From assembly GCF_945269915.1 (NCBI RefSeq), contig NZ_CALYOY010000007.1:1-61918 (forward strand): a stretch of 61,918 nt of DNA. The letters run 5' to 3'. Origin of the DNA: an uncultured Bifidobacterium sp. GTDB taxonomy: Bacteria; Actinomycetota; Actinomycetes; Actinomycetales; Bifidobacteriaceae. Below, one piece after another: positions 46,741-55,088 of the stretch (the first letter of the stretch is position 1; each line of letters starts with the position of its first letter). The position numbers were made by a program, and so were the translations under genes. A model generated the notes under the pieces. The model was not told the origin of the DNA. It saw only the letters and a program-made list of their open reading frames with translations, and ran no database searches.

Positions 46741-47058
46741 TTACTTCTGGGGAGGGAGGGCCGTGACCCCTTCGGGGTCGTGATCGTAGGAACCCACAGC
46801 GGCAGCCCCACCCGCATCGCCGACCTCGGCGAAGAAGTCGCTGGCGGCATCCTTGTACCAGGCCCACTCATCGGGAAGGTCATCCTCGTAGAAGATGGCC
46901 TCGACCGGGCAGACCGGCTCGCAGGCACCGCAGTCAACACATTCGTTGGGGTTGATGTAGAGCGAACGCACACCCTCGTAGATGCAGTCGACCGGGCATT
47001 CGTCCACGCATGCCTTGTCCCTGACATCGACGCAGGGTTGGGCGATGACGTAGGTCAT
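46741..47058 (-). CDS. fdxA: Ferredoxin (7Fe-8S type)
   Basis: The 105-residue FdxA transfers electrons through iron-sulphur clusters. Two cluster motifs lie in the first 55 residues: CVDVRDKACVDECPVDC (3Fe-4S type) and CVDCGACEPVCPVEA (4Fe-4S). The tail after residue 65 is FAEVGDAGGAAAVGSYDHDPEGV, as in actinobacterial FdxA. Its ATG overlaps the end of the permease gene by four bases, and dapC follows. Confidence 0.96.
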   Translation of the reverse strand: MTYVIAQPCVDVRDKACVDECPVDCIYEGVRSLYINPNECVDCGACEPVCPVEAIFYEDDLPDEWAWYKDAASDFFAEVGDAGGAAAVGSYDHDPEGVTALPPQK

Positions 47059-48635
47059 AGGTGAACCTCCTGAATAACTTGGTCCAGTCTACCCCCGGAT
47101 TGGGACCCCTGGTCCTCGATCCCCTCCCGGGTGGACTCGGAAACGTCACTGGTCAGCTGGTGACGGCCCAGGAGGGAATGATGGTAGGAGTAGCAGAAGT
47201 AGATGACGAAGCCGCAGGCCAGCCAGACCACGAACCGGATCCAGGTCAGGACGGTCAGGTTGAGCATGAGCCAGAGGCAGGCCAGGGCGATCAGGATGGG
47301 GACCCAGGGGTTGCCTGGCATCTTGAAGGACCTGGGCAGGTCGGGACGACGCTTGCGCATGATGGGCAGGGAGATGGCCACCAGGAGAAAGGCCGAAAGG
47401 GTGCCGATGTTGACCATGTCGGAGAGGACGTCGATCCGGAAGCAGGAGGCCACTATGGCCACCAGGATGCCTCCGGCGATCTGGATCCGGGCGGGTGTGC
47501 CATGCCTGCCGGTCTTGGAGAACGACCGGGGCAGAAGACCGTCGCGGCTCATGGCGAAGACGATACGGGTAAGACCCAGCAGGAGGACCATCACCACGGT
47601 GGTCAGGCCGACGACGATGCCGAAGGAGATGATCTTGGCGGCCCAGGAGGCTCCCACCATCTCGAAACCGGTGGCCAGGGACGGGCTCTTGGACTTGGCC
47701 AGATCCTTGTAGGAGACCATGCCGGTGGTGACGATGGCCACCAGGATGTAGAGGACGATGACGATCAGCATGCCCAGTCCGATCCCCCTGGGGATGGTCT
47801 TGTGGGGTTCCTTGGCCTCCTCGGAGGTGGTGGCCACGATATCAAAGCCGACGAAGGCGAAGAAGACCAGTGCGGCGCCCGAAAGGATGCCGGGAATGCC
47901 ATAGATGGTGGGCTGCATACCGGAGACCCACTGCCAGAGAGGCTGCCCCATGATACCGGAAACGGATGCGCCGGGGACATCGGAGGCGGGCTCGGTCGGC
48001 GGGATGAAGGGATGGTAGTTCTCGGCCTTGATGTAGAAGAAGCCGACCACGATGACGAAGACCACGATGCCGATCTTCAGGACGGTCAGGGCGCCGTCGA
48101 AACGGGCCGAGAGCTTGGTGCCCAGAACCAGAAGGACCGTGAAGAGGGCAACGACGACCAGGGGTGCCAGGTCTACGGTGAGCGGCCCCAGCCGGAAGCT
48201 GCTGGAGAAGGACTTCCCACCCATCAGATGGATGAGGTCATTCAGGTAGACGCCCCAGTACTTGGAAATGACCGATGCGGCCATCAGCATCTCCAGGATC
48301 AGATCCCAGCCGATGATCCAGGCCACCAGCTCACCTATCGTGGTGTAGGTGAACGTGTAGGCGGATCCCGACACGGGGATGATCGAAGCGAACTCGGCGT
48401 AGCACATGACGGCCGCTCCGCAGACGACACCGGCGATGACGAAGGAGATGATGACGGCGGGTCCGGCGTGGAAGGCCGCCGCCTGGGCGCCCACGGAGAA
48501 GATGCCCGCTCCGACGGCTACCGCGACGGCCATGATGGCCAGATCCCACGTGGACAGGGTCCGCTTCAGCGAACGCCCCTCCTCACCGGTCTCGGCAAGG
48601 GTCTGCTCCACCGACTTCTTTCTGAAAAGTTCCAT
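47055..48635 (-). CDS. APC-family amino acid permease (cationic amino acid transporter type)
   Basis: The 526-residue permease has about 12-14 membrane helices. The first begins LSTWDLAIMAVAVAVGAGIFSVGAQAA, with the unwound GAGIF motif of APC transporters. Later come YAEFASIIPVSGSAYTFTYTTIGELVAWIIGWDLILE and FFAFVGFDIVATTSEEAKEPHKTIPRGI, typical of the CAT/YfnA group that imports basic or branched amino acids. The ATG at 48635 has GGGAGAG upstream and is preferred to one ten codons earlier. It overlaps fdxA by four bases, forming a permease-fdxA-dapC operon. Confidence 0.9.
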   Translation of the reverse strand: MELFRKKSVEQTLAETGEEGRSLKRTLSTWDLAIMAVAVAVGAGIFSVGAQAAAFHAGPAVIISFVIAGVVCGAAVMCYAEFASIIPVSGSAYTFTYTTIGELVAWIIGWDLILEMLMAASVISKYWGVYLNDLIHLMGGKSFSSSFRLGPLTVDLAPLVVVALFTVLLVLGTKLSARFDGALTVLKIGIVVFVIVVGFFYIKAENYHPFIPPTEPASDVPGASVSGIMGQPLWQWVSGMQPTIYGIPGILSGAALVFFAFVGFDIVATTSEEAKEPHKTIPRGIGLGMLIVIVLYILVAIVTTGMVSYKDLAKSKSPSLATGFEMVGASWAAKIISFGIVVGLTTVVMVLLLGLTRIVFAMSRDGLLPRSFSKTGRHGTPARIQIAGGILVAIVASCFRIDVLSDMVNIGTLSAFLLVAISLPIMRKRRPDLPRSFKMPGNPWVPILIALACLWLMLNLTVLTWIRFVVWLACGFVIYFCYSYHHSLLGRHQLTSDVSESTREGIEDQGSQSGGRLDQVIQEVHL

Positions 48636-48802
48636 CGCTCTCCCGATTCTTGGATCATGGTGCACGCAAGTATCTCCAGCCCATCACTATAGGAGAGGGG
48701 GACCCCGATTGGGACCCTGCCTTTTATGGCATGGCACCCCCCGGAACCCCGGCGGGCTTCGGCGGACTGGTCAAGCGCGGAAACCGGCGGGACACAGCAA
48801 AT

Positions 48803-48823
48803 GCCCGGACCATCATGGCCCGG
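48803..48823 (-). terminator. Candidate terminator of uxaA
   Basis: An 8-bp stem with one mismatch (CCCGGACC/GGCCCGGG) and a 5-nt loop is followed by CATTTG on the minus strand, 24 bp after the uxaA stop. The remainder of 48636-48846 shows no gene. Confidence 0.45.
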
Positions 48824-48846
48824 GTATCCGATGCCCCATATACGAC

Positions 48847-50463
48847 CTACTCGGTCGGGCCGTCCTTGAAGATGGCTATATCCTGCATGCCGTTACGCTC
48901 GTTGCAGGTCTCCTCCCCGTTGACAACGGCGAGGACCTTCCTGCGGAAGTCTTCGAAGACACGGTCACCCGGCTCATCCAGGAGACGGCCGGCGTTGAAG
49001 TCGATCCACCGGTGTTTCTTGGTGGCCAGGGGGGTATTGGTGGCCACCTTCAGAGTAGGGACAAAGGTTCCGAAGGGCGTCCCCCGCCCGGTTGTGAAGA
49101 GGACCACCTGGGCTCCGGCCGCGGCCATCCCGGTGCTGGAGACCAGGTCGTTGCCCGGCGTCTGGAGGAGGGAGAGACCAGGCCTGCGAATGTGGTCTCC
49201 ATAGTGGAGAACATCCTCCACCTCGCAACGACCGCCCTTGCGGATACACCCCAGGGACTTGTCTTCCAGGGTGGTGATTCCGCCCTTCTTGTTCCCCGGA
49301 GAAGGGTTGTCGGATATGACCTCGTCGTATTTGCGGAAGAATCCCTTGAAATCGTTGATCAGATCAATGATGTCATGGAAGACCTGCTCGTCGCGAGCCT
49401 GACTCATCAGGACCTGCTCCGCCCCGAACATCTCGGGTACCTCGGCCAGGACCACCGAACCACCCTGGGAGACCACCCATTCCGCAAACCGACCCACCAG
49501 GGGGTTGGCCGTGATGCCTGACATGCCATCGGACCCACCGCACTTGACACTGACATTGAGCTCGGAGAGGGGAACCTCTTCACGGTGGTCACCGGCCGCG
49601 GCCTCGTTGATCTGGTCCAGGAGGGCATCGGCCTCGTCCAGCTCGTCCTCCACCTCCTGGCAGATGATCCAACGGACACGGTCCTTGTCGTAATCACCCA
49701 GTGTTGCCAGCATGTCCTCCATCTGGTTGTTCTCACAACCCAGGCCGACCAGGAGGACCCCGCCAGCATTGGGATGGGTGGCGATGTCCTGGAGACAACG
49801 CCTGGTGTAGACAAGGTCGCCTCCCAACTGGGAGCACCCATAAGGATGACGGGCCACAACCACTGAGTCGAAGGACCCGTTGCCATGGTGGCGGGCCGAG
49901 AAGGACCGGGCCATGGCATTGCAGAGACTGTTGATGCAACCGACCGTGGGGACTATATAGAGGTCATTACGGATGCCGACCTTGCCCGTCGAACGCTTGT
50001 ACCCCCGGAAGGTTCCGGACGGACTGCCCGGCTTGACCGTGTCGGTGACCGGCCGGTACCGGTAATCCAGGTTGGCCCCCAGGTTGGTGGCCAGGTTGTG
50101 GGTGTGGACCCACTGCCCCTTATGGATGTCCTCCTTGGCATGGCCGATGGCATAGCCGTACTTGACGACGTCCTCCCCCCTGGGGATGTCCCGGAGGGCC
50201 ACTTTGTGTCCACGGGGGACCTTGTCGAGCACGACCACCTCGCCATGGCCCTCCACCTGAACCTTCTCGCCCGGTTCCAGGCTTCTGGCGGCCACGGCCA
50301 CCATATCCTTCGGATTCAGGAGGATCGTATCCCGCCCGGTCCGTTCCGGTATCTCCTTGACATAGTCATGTTTCAGGCCGGTGTCATCTCCCGTATCACA
50401 GGTGGGAACGAATCCCGTGGAGCCACCCTCTGGAACCATGCACTGTCGCGTTGTCTCACTCAT
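48847..50463 (-). CDS. uxaA: Altronate dehydratase
   Basis: UxaA dehydrates D-altronate to 2-keto-3-deoxygluconate in the galacturonate branch. The 538-residue product has an N-terminal SAF-like domain (about residues 45-115, with RDIPRGEDVVKYGYAIGHAKEDIHKGQWVHTHNL). A long catalytic region follows, with conserved cysteines in VPTVGCINSLC, RHPYGCSQLG, GLGCENNQ and SVKCGGSDGMSGITANP, which may hold iron. The family length is about 490-540. AAGG lies only two bases before the ATG, an unusually short spacing. A later ATG (codon 9) is possible. It is separated from uxaC by 700 bp, with a shared box 40 bp upstream of its start. Confidence 0.94.
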   Translation of the reverse strand: MSETTRQCMVPEGGSTGFVPTCDTGDDTGLKHDYVKEIPERTGRDTILLNPKDMVAVAARSLEPGEKVQVEGHGEVVVLDKVPRGHKVALRDIPRGEDVVKYGYAIGHAKEDIHKGQWVHTHNLATNLGANLDYRYRPVTDTVKPGSPSGTFRGYKRSTGKVGIRNDLYIVPTVGCINSLCNAMARSFSARHHGNGSFDSVVVARHPYGCSQLGGDLVYTRRCLQDIATHPNAGGVLLVGLGCENNQMEDMLATLGDYDKDRVRWIICQEVEDELDEADALLDQINEAAAGDHREEVPLSELNVSVKCGGSDGMSGITANPLVGRFAEWVVSQGGSVVLAEVPEMFGAEQVLMSQARDEQVFHDIIDLINDFKGFFRKYDEVISDNPSPGNKKGGITTLEDKSLGCIRKGGRCEVEDVLHYGDHIRRPGLSLLQTPGNDLVSSTGMAAAGAQVVLFTTGRGTPFGTFVPTLKVATNTPLATKKHRWIDFNAGRLLDEPGDRVFEDFRRKVLAVVNGEETCNERNGMQDIAIFKDGPTE

Positions 50464-51164
50464 ACCTTCAAGCTAATGGGCGGCTTCAGACACGAATCAC
50501 TTTGTTGCCAGCCTTTGCGAAGGTTGCGACCGCCGGTCCGGACCAGTTCTCCACGTGGCAACATCGTGGCTGTCATATCCGCGATTCCGACAAGTACACA
50601 TGCATCATCGCGCACACGGCCGGTTACGTCTCAGCATGAAGAAAGACACCGCTGCGTAAGCCGCATTGCTTATGTTCGGCCTAGATAGGAATTCAATGCG
50701 CAAGGGTACCGGCAGAGAACCGCAACCCGCAATGAATACCATCTTTCCATGCACACCGGAAAGAGGAACCGGACCAATCCAGGGCAGATGGAAACATTTC
50801 CTTGAGTGGATACCTCATAGTCGGGGAACGATTGGCGAGGAACCTAAACAGCAATATCAACCAGAGGTTGTTCCATGGAAATCAGGATCGTGCCGTCTTG
50901 CGCGATTGTCGCCGATCCTTTGAATACCAAGCAGGACAGGCGGGGAAATGAGCACTCGGATGTGCCGGATACCCTAACAGGATATTCATGAAGGACCCTG
51001 CCGAACTGGTGGACCAACGCCTGCTCACGGCCTTAGGGGACGGCAATCCGTCAGCCGCCGACGGTCGACAGACAACCAGCCCAATATTCCAGGACAGAAC
51101 GTGCCTGCTTATACGGATTATCAATTCATATAGGCAAACACGTTATTCACAACCTACTGATATA
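50464..51164. other. Long uxaA-uxaC gap without a recognised gene
   Basis: About 700 bp without a convincing gene. The reading frames present are short and unlike known proteins. The uxaA-proximal end holds the shared uronate box. A perfect 14-bp palindrome ACTGATATATCAGT (51156-51169) overlaps the uxaC stop. The middle part is lower in GC than the flanking genes and may hold a decayed gene. Confidence 0.5.
50503..50518 (-). promoter_or_regulatory. Shared uronate box upstream of uxaA
   Basis: Read in the gene direction it is GCAAAGGCTGGCAACA. GCAA repeats 10 bp apart. It ends 40 bp before the uxaA ATG. Three similar boxes precede uxaC, uxuB and kdgK. Confidence 0.55.
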
Positions 51165-52571
51165 TCAGTCCTCGAAGAGGGCCAGGGCGTTCTCATAGGA
51201 GACCGCACGGACCAGAGGAGCCAGATACTCCTTGTCATCGGGGATGGTACCCTGTGCCGCCCAGTCGCCCAGGAGACCGCAGAGCACCCTGCGGAAGAGC
51301 TCATGCCTGGGGAAGGAGAGGAAGCTGCGGGAGTCCGTGGTCATCCCCACCGCGTTGCCCAGGAGGGATGTCTCGGCCACAACCTCAAGCTGGCGGCGCA
51401 TCCCGGTGACCGTATCGTTGAACCACCAGGCGTTGCCCAGCTGGAGCTGGCCGCGATTATCGCCTCCGAAGCAGCCCAGGTCAGTGGCTATGGCCATGTA
51501 ATCATTGGGGTTGAGGGAGTAGACGATGGTCTTGGGCAGGGTGCCCGAGCTCTGTGCCTGGTCCAGGAGGGCCACCAGCGGGGCTGCCACCAGGCCATCG
51601 GCAATGGCATCGTAGCCCGTGTCGGCCCCCAGCTCCCGGAAGGCGGTCGAATTGTTGTTGCGGCTGGCATGAAGGTGGAGCTGCATGGTCCAACCCTTGT
51701 CCTTGTAAATCCTCATCAGCTCCAGAAGAAGGGCCGCTCGATACTGGGACTGCTCGTGGTCGTCGAGAACCTGGCCCGCCCTGGCCTTGCCGAAGATGGC
51801 GTCCAGTTCCCCGGTCGTGGCCGGTGCGAACTCCACCACATCGACGGCGTGGTCGGAAAGCCTGGAACCGTGCCGATGGAAGTAGTCCACACGTTCCCTC
51901 AGCGCATCGACCAGGTCGCCGAAACCGTTGATTGACCTGCCACAGACCGACTCCATGACACCGATCCACTCCCCATAGTCGTCGGCAGTCGGATTCAGGG
52001 CCACATCCGGACGGAAGGCGGGAACCATCCTGAAGGACTCCCCCTCCTTGGCAAAGAGCTCATGGTATTCCAGACTGTCCTCGGGAGAATCGGTGGTGCA
52101 GACTACCTTGGCCTTCATCCGGCGTAGGAGGGCCCTGCGCGAAAACTCCGGGGTGGCCAGCTGCTCGTTGGTCTGCTCGAAGATGGACTTGGCGGACCTG
52201 CCGGTCAGGGGCTCGGTAATGCCGAAGTAACGACGGAGCTCCATATGGGTCCAGAGGTAGACGGGGCTGCCCACGGCCTCTTCCATGGTCTGTGCGTAGG
52301 CCAGGAACTTGTCCCATGGGTCACCGTCACCGGTTATCAGCCGTTCAGGCACCCCGTTGGCCCTCTCCAACCTCCACTTGTAGTGATCGCCGTAGTTATG
52401 CCCATCAGTAAGCCAGGCATCGACAATATTGCCGAAGTTGGGATCCTCGTAGATCTCCTTGGCGTGGAGGTGGCAATGATAATCCACCAGGGGCAGATCC
52501 TCAGCCACATCATGGAAGAGTTCCCGGGAAAGCTGCGTCCCGAGCAGATAGTCATCATCCAGGAAAGCCAC
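51165..52571 (-). CDS. uxaC: Glucuronate/galacturonate isomerase
   Basis: UxaC isomerises D-glucuronate to D-fructuronate and D-galacturonate to D-tagaturonate, the entry step of both branches. The 468-residue amidohydrolase-fold protein has the metal-binding DYHCHLHAKEI near residue 31. Also present are GDHYKWRLERANG, TDSPEDSLEYHE and HLHASRNNNS, and the C-terminal TDSRSFLSFPRHELFRRVLC is a family hallmark. The start is GTG at 52571 with AAGGAG six bases upstream. An upstream ATG would add 26 unlike residues. It lies downstream of the two LacI genes in the same direction but has its own box. Confidence 0.95.
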   Translation of the reverse strand: MAFLDDDYLLGTQLSRELFHDVAEDLPLVDYHCHLHAKEIYEDPNFGNIVDAWLTDGHNYGDHYKWRLERANGVPERLITGDGDPWDKFLAYAQTMEEAVGSPVYLWTHMELRRYFGITEPLTGRSAKSIFEQTNEQLATPEFSRRALLRRMKAKVVCTTDSPEDSLEYHELFAKEGESFRMVPAFRPDVALNPTADDYGEWIGVMESVCGRSINGFGDLVDALRERVDYFHRHGSRLSDHAVDVVEFAPATTGELDAIFGKARAGQVLDDHEQSQYRAALLLELMRIYKDKGWTMQLHLHASRNNNSTAFRELGADTGYDAIADGLVAAPLVALLDQAQSSGTLPKTIVYSLNPNDYMAIATDLGCFGGDNRGQLQLGNAWWFNDTVTGMRRQLEVVAETSLLGNAVGMTTDSRSFLSFPRHELFRRVLCGLLGDWAAQGTIPDDKEYLAPLVRAVSYENALALFED

Positions 52572-52763
52572 TGCAAACTCCTTAGTCGAAAATGGCGAGT
52601 CCGGGATTCCTGCCCCCATGAATTCAGGAGCCGCCTGTGCACAGGGCAAGGAGGCAGTCGGGACCGCATGGAATCGGAACTCGTATATACCATGGGTCAG
52701 CCTATCCGCGCCGGGAAAGGTATGGGGATGGTGTTGCCATGATTTGCCGGGACACCGTCCTCC
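52572..52763 (-). promoter_or_regulatory. uxaC upstream region with shared uronate box
   Basis: The box GCAAATCATGGCAACA lies at 52732-52747 (minus strand). It is followed about 45 bp later by a -10-like TATATA near 52684-52689. No good -35 is seen, which would fit a factor-dependent promoter. Confidence 0.5.
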
Positions 52764-53777
52764 TCAGGATGACCGGGTTCCGGTCTTCCCTACGCTCTCC
52801 CGTACGATCAGGTAGGAGGGGACCATGATGCTCTGCCCCAGGTCGGTCCGACCATTCAGCCGTTCCAAGAGGAGGGTGGCCGCGGTCTTGCCCAGCTTTG
52901 GCGGTGAATTACCCACACTCGAAAGAGGCGGTTCACTGACCTGGGCCATGGTGTCATTGTCGAACCCGATGATCACATAATCCTCCGGGCAGCGGCGACC
53001 ATGACGACGCATGGCCGCCATGAAACCCAGAGCCATGAGGTCGTTGTGCGCGATGACCGCCCCGGTGGGGTCCTTCAGGTACCGCCCGACCATGGCATAC
53101 CCTCCGACGAAGGTGGGAGAACCGGGCCAGATGCGCCGAACCGTCACCCCACGCTTACGGAACTCCTCGGAGGTATGGTTCCACCTGACCCCGACGGACC
53201 ATGACGAGGAGGGACCATCCAGGTAGGTCACCCGCTCGAATCCCATGGACACCAGAAGATCAACCGCCTGTCGGATTCCTATCGTGATATTGATTGCCAC
53301 GCTGGGTACCCCCCGCACGGTCCGGTTGACCACGACGATGGGCCTGGTCTGGGCACACTTGCGGATCATGGCCTCAGGCATCCGGGAGGATGTCAGAATC
53401 ACCCCGTCAACATAGGCCGCAATCTTGTTGAAAGCCGCCCTCTCCCTGGTTGCGCTCTCTTCGGATTCGGCAACGATAAGAGCGAAACCGGCCTCGTTGC
53501 ACTCGTGCTGTACTGAACGGATGATGTCGGAGAAGAACTGGTTGGCGATATCGGGAACGATTATGGCCACCATTCCGCGCAGGGTCCGGGAGGGGACCGT
53601 GTCGACCAGCTCCGTATAGTACCCCAGGGCATCAGCCGCTACGAATATCCGCCTGGTTGTGGCAGCGCTGACCCGGTCCGGCCGGGCGAAAGCCCTGGAT
53701 ACCGTCGAGGGGGAGACACCAGCCTTCTCGGCTACTTCCCTAATGGTTACGCGATGAGGCCGGGAGTGGGAACTCAT
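52764..53777 (-). CDS. LacI-family transcriptional regulator 1
   Basis: The 337-residue product has the LacI helix-turn-helix VTIREVAEKAGVSPSTVSRAFARPDRVS at about residues 9-36. A periplasmic-binding-like effector domain follows, with IIVPDIANQFFSDIIRSV, DGVILTSSRM, YLDGPSSSWS, VIAHNDLMALG and IGFDNDTMAQVSEPPLSSV. The segment after the recognition helix reads ALGYYTELVDTVPSRTLRG, without the usual hinge-helix pattern (PNxxAR). It closely resembles the next gene upstream, and their ends overlap by four bases (ATGA). Because both lie among the uronate genes they probably sense a pathway sugar acid. Confidence 0.92.
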   Translation of the reverse strand: MSSHSRPHRVTIREVAEKAGVSPSTVSRAFARPDRVSAATTRRIFVAADALGYYTELVDTVPSRTLRGMVAIIVPDIANQFFSDIIRSVQHECNEAGFALIVAESEESATRERAAFNKIAAYVDGVILTSSRMPEAMIRKCAQTRPIVVVNRTVRGVPSVAINITIGIRQAVDLLVSMGFERVTYLDGPSSSWSVGVRWNHTSEEFRKRGVTVRRIWPGSPTFVGGYAMVGRYLKDPTGAVIAHNDLMALGFMAAMRRHGRRCPEDYVIIGFDNDTMAQVSEPPLSSVGNSPPKLGKTAATLLLERLNGRTDLGQSIMVPSYLIVRESVGKTGTRSS

Positions 53778-54844
53778 GATAGGGATTCACTCTCCGCCAC
53801 GTTCCGCCCTGAGGGCTTATCCAGTCTGGCACCGGTGCTCTGCCTGATGATCAAGTGAGCCGGGACGATCGGAGTGGCTGCAGTCGAAGTCGTACCGGCC
53901 AAACGCTGCATGAGAAGGTCGGCCGCCCCCCTGCCCAAGGCCGACAGGGACATATGAATGGTGGTCAAGGGTGGACTACTGACCATGGACATGGTGTCGT
54001 TGTCGAATCCGATAACCGAAACGTCTCGCGGGCACTCACAACCCAGCCGCCTCAGGGCCACAATCAGTCCAATGGCCATCAGGTCGTTATGGGCGATGAC
54101 CGCCCCGGTGGGGTCATCCAGATACTTCTCGGCGTATGAGTAGCCGCCATAGAAGGTAGGGGCGCAGGGTAGCGAACGCTTGACGGTTATCCCCTTGGCA
54201 TCGCACTCGTTGAAGATGTGCCGCCACCGGATGCCCCCCGACCAGGAGGCCGCCGGCCCGTCCAGGTATGTCAAACTCCGGTAGCCCAGGGTGTGGAGGT
54301 GATCAACCGCCTGGCGTGCCCCCTTGGAAACGTCGATACAGATGCTGGAGACACCCCGAACGTCGCGGTTGACGCTGATCAGAGGGCGCAATTGGGCACA
54401 CTTGCGAATCATGGCATCAGGCATCCTGGGGGAAACCAGGATGATACCCGAAACAACAGGGGCCACTGTATCGACGATGCGGCGCTCCTTGGTGATGGAC
54501 TCCCTGGTCTCCAGAATCAGGGTCTCGAATCGAAAGCGCTCGCATTGGTCCTGTATGTTGCGGATGACCCCGGTGAAGAACTGGTTGCCCAGATCGGGCA
54601 CGATGACAGCCACAAGGCCCCTCCCCTGGGTGCCCGGCCGGCTGTCGACCATGTCGCTGTGGTAGCCCAGGGCATCTGCAACCTGCTGGACCTTCCGAGA
54701 CGTCGAGATGCTGACGCGGTCCGGACGTGAGAAGGTGCGTGAAACCGTGGAGGGGGAAACACCGGCCTGACGGGCCACATCATAAATGGTGACGCGGTGG
54801 TTGCCGTTGGAGGAATCACCCTCCGAGTCCGCTTCGGTCTTCAT
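53774..54844 (-). CDS. LacI-family transcriptional regulator 2
   Basis: The 356-residue product has an acidic N-terminal arm of about 15 residues. The helix-turn-helix VTIYDVARQAGVSPSTVSRTFSRPDRVS follows at about 18-45. The effector domain is very like that of regulator 1 (LDGPAASWSGGIRWRHIF, DDPTGAVIAHNDLMAIG, IGFDNDTMSMVSSPPLTTIH). The shared SPSTVSR recognition helix suggests the same or similar operators. The hinge region ALGYHSDMVDSRPGTQGRG is also atypical. It is the first gene of a lacI2-lacI1 unit and is divergent from uxuB-uxuA across a 244-bp region. Confidence 0.92.
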   Translation of the reverse strand: MKTEADSEGDSSNGNHRVTIYDVARQAGVSPSTVSRTFSRPDRVSISTSRKVQQVADALGYHSDMVDSRPGTQGRGLVAVIVPDLGNQFFTGVIRNIQDQCERFRFETLILETRESITKERRIVDTVAPVVSGIILVSPRMPDAMIRKCAQLRPLISVNRDVRGVSSICIDVSKGARQAVDHLHTLGYRSLTYLDGPAASWSGGIRWRHIFNECDAKGITVKRSLPCAPTFYGGYSYAEKYLDDPTGAVIAHNDLMAIGLIVALRRLGCECPRDVSVIGFDNDTMSMVSSPPLTTIHMSLSALGRGAADLLMQRLAGTTSTAATPIVPAHLIIRQSTGARLDKPSGRNVAESESLS

Positions 54845-55088
54845 CTATCCGTATCAGCCTTCCCCTCACCGGCCCCCGGCGTCCGAAATGGACGCCTGCG
54901 TCGCAAGTACTACTTATGGCCAAGTATAGGTGAACCCAGCCTTCCCATGGCAACCTCATGAGTCATGAGAAACAAACGGCAACTCAGGAGGCCGATGTGG
55001 ACCGGCTTGATAGGTTCGATATACAGAGAGGACAGGACGGAGACGCCCCCGCCTCCGCATACGGTTCTTTTTGCAAAGGAAGACGCTG
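54845..55088. promoter_or_regulatory. Divergent regulatory region between lacI2 and uxuB
   Basis: For lacI2 (minus), -35 TTGCCA (54948-54953) and -10 TATACT (54923-54928) have a 19-bp spacer, and the -35 lies in a TGGCAAC motif. For uxuB (plus), TGGACC (54998-55003), a 16-bp spacer and TATACA (55020-55025) form a promoter. A uronate-like box GAAACAAACGGCAACT lies at 54969-54984. An inverted repeat GGCGTCC-N5-GGACGCC is near 54880. Confidence 0.5.
54969..54984 (+). promoter_or_regulatory. Weaker copy of the uronate box upstream of uxuB
   Basis: GAAACAAACGGCAACT shares GGCAAC and the A-rich left half with the other three boxes, in the same orientation relative to the gene. It ends 104 bp before the ATG. 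Confidence 0.4.

Noticed and set aside
47061-48692. A 543-codon plus-strand frame opposite the amino-acid permease
   Set aside because: Its composition (Gly/Asp/His/Gln-rich) is that of an antisense shadow. The permease on the other strand has clear APC motifs.
51156-51169. ACTGATATATCAGT as a LacI operator
   Set aside because: It overlaps the uxaC stop codon, no copy is seen at other uronate promoters, and no promoter lies nearby.
50666-51935. Short frames in and near the uxaA-uxaC gap (for example 50666-50923 and 50988-51935 on the plus strand, 50882-51124 on the minus strand)
   Set aside because: No recognisable domain, no convincing ribosome-binding site, and one is antisense to uxaC.
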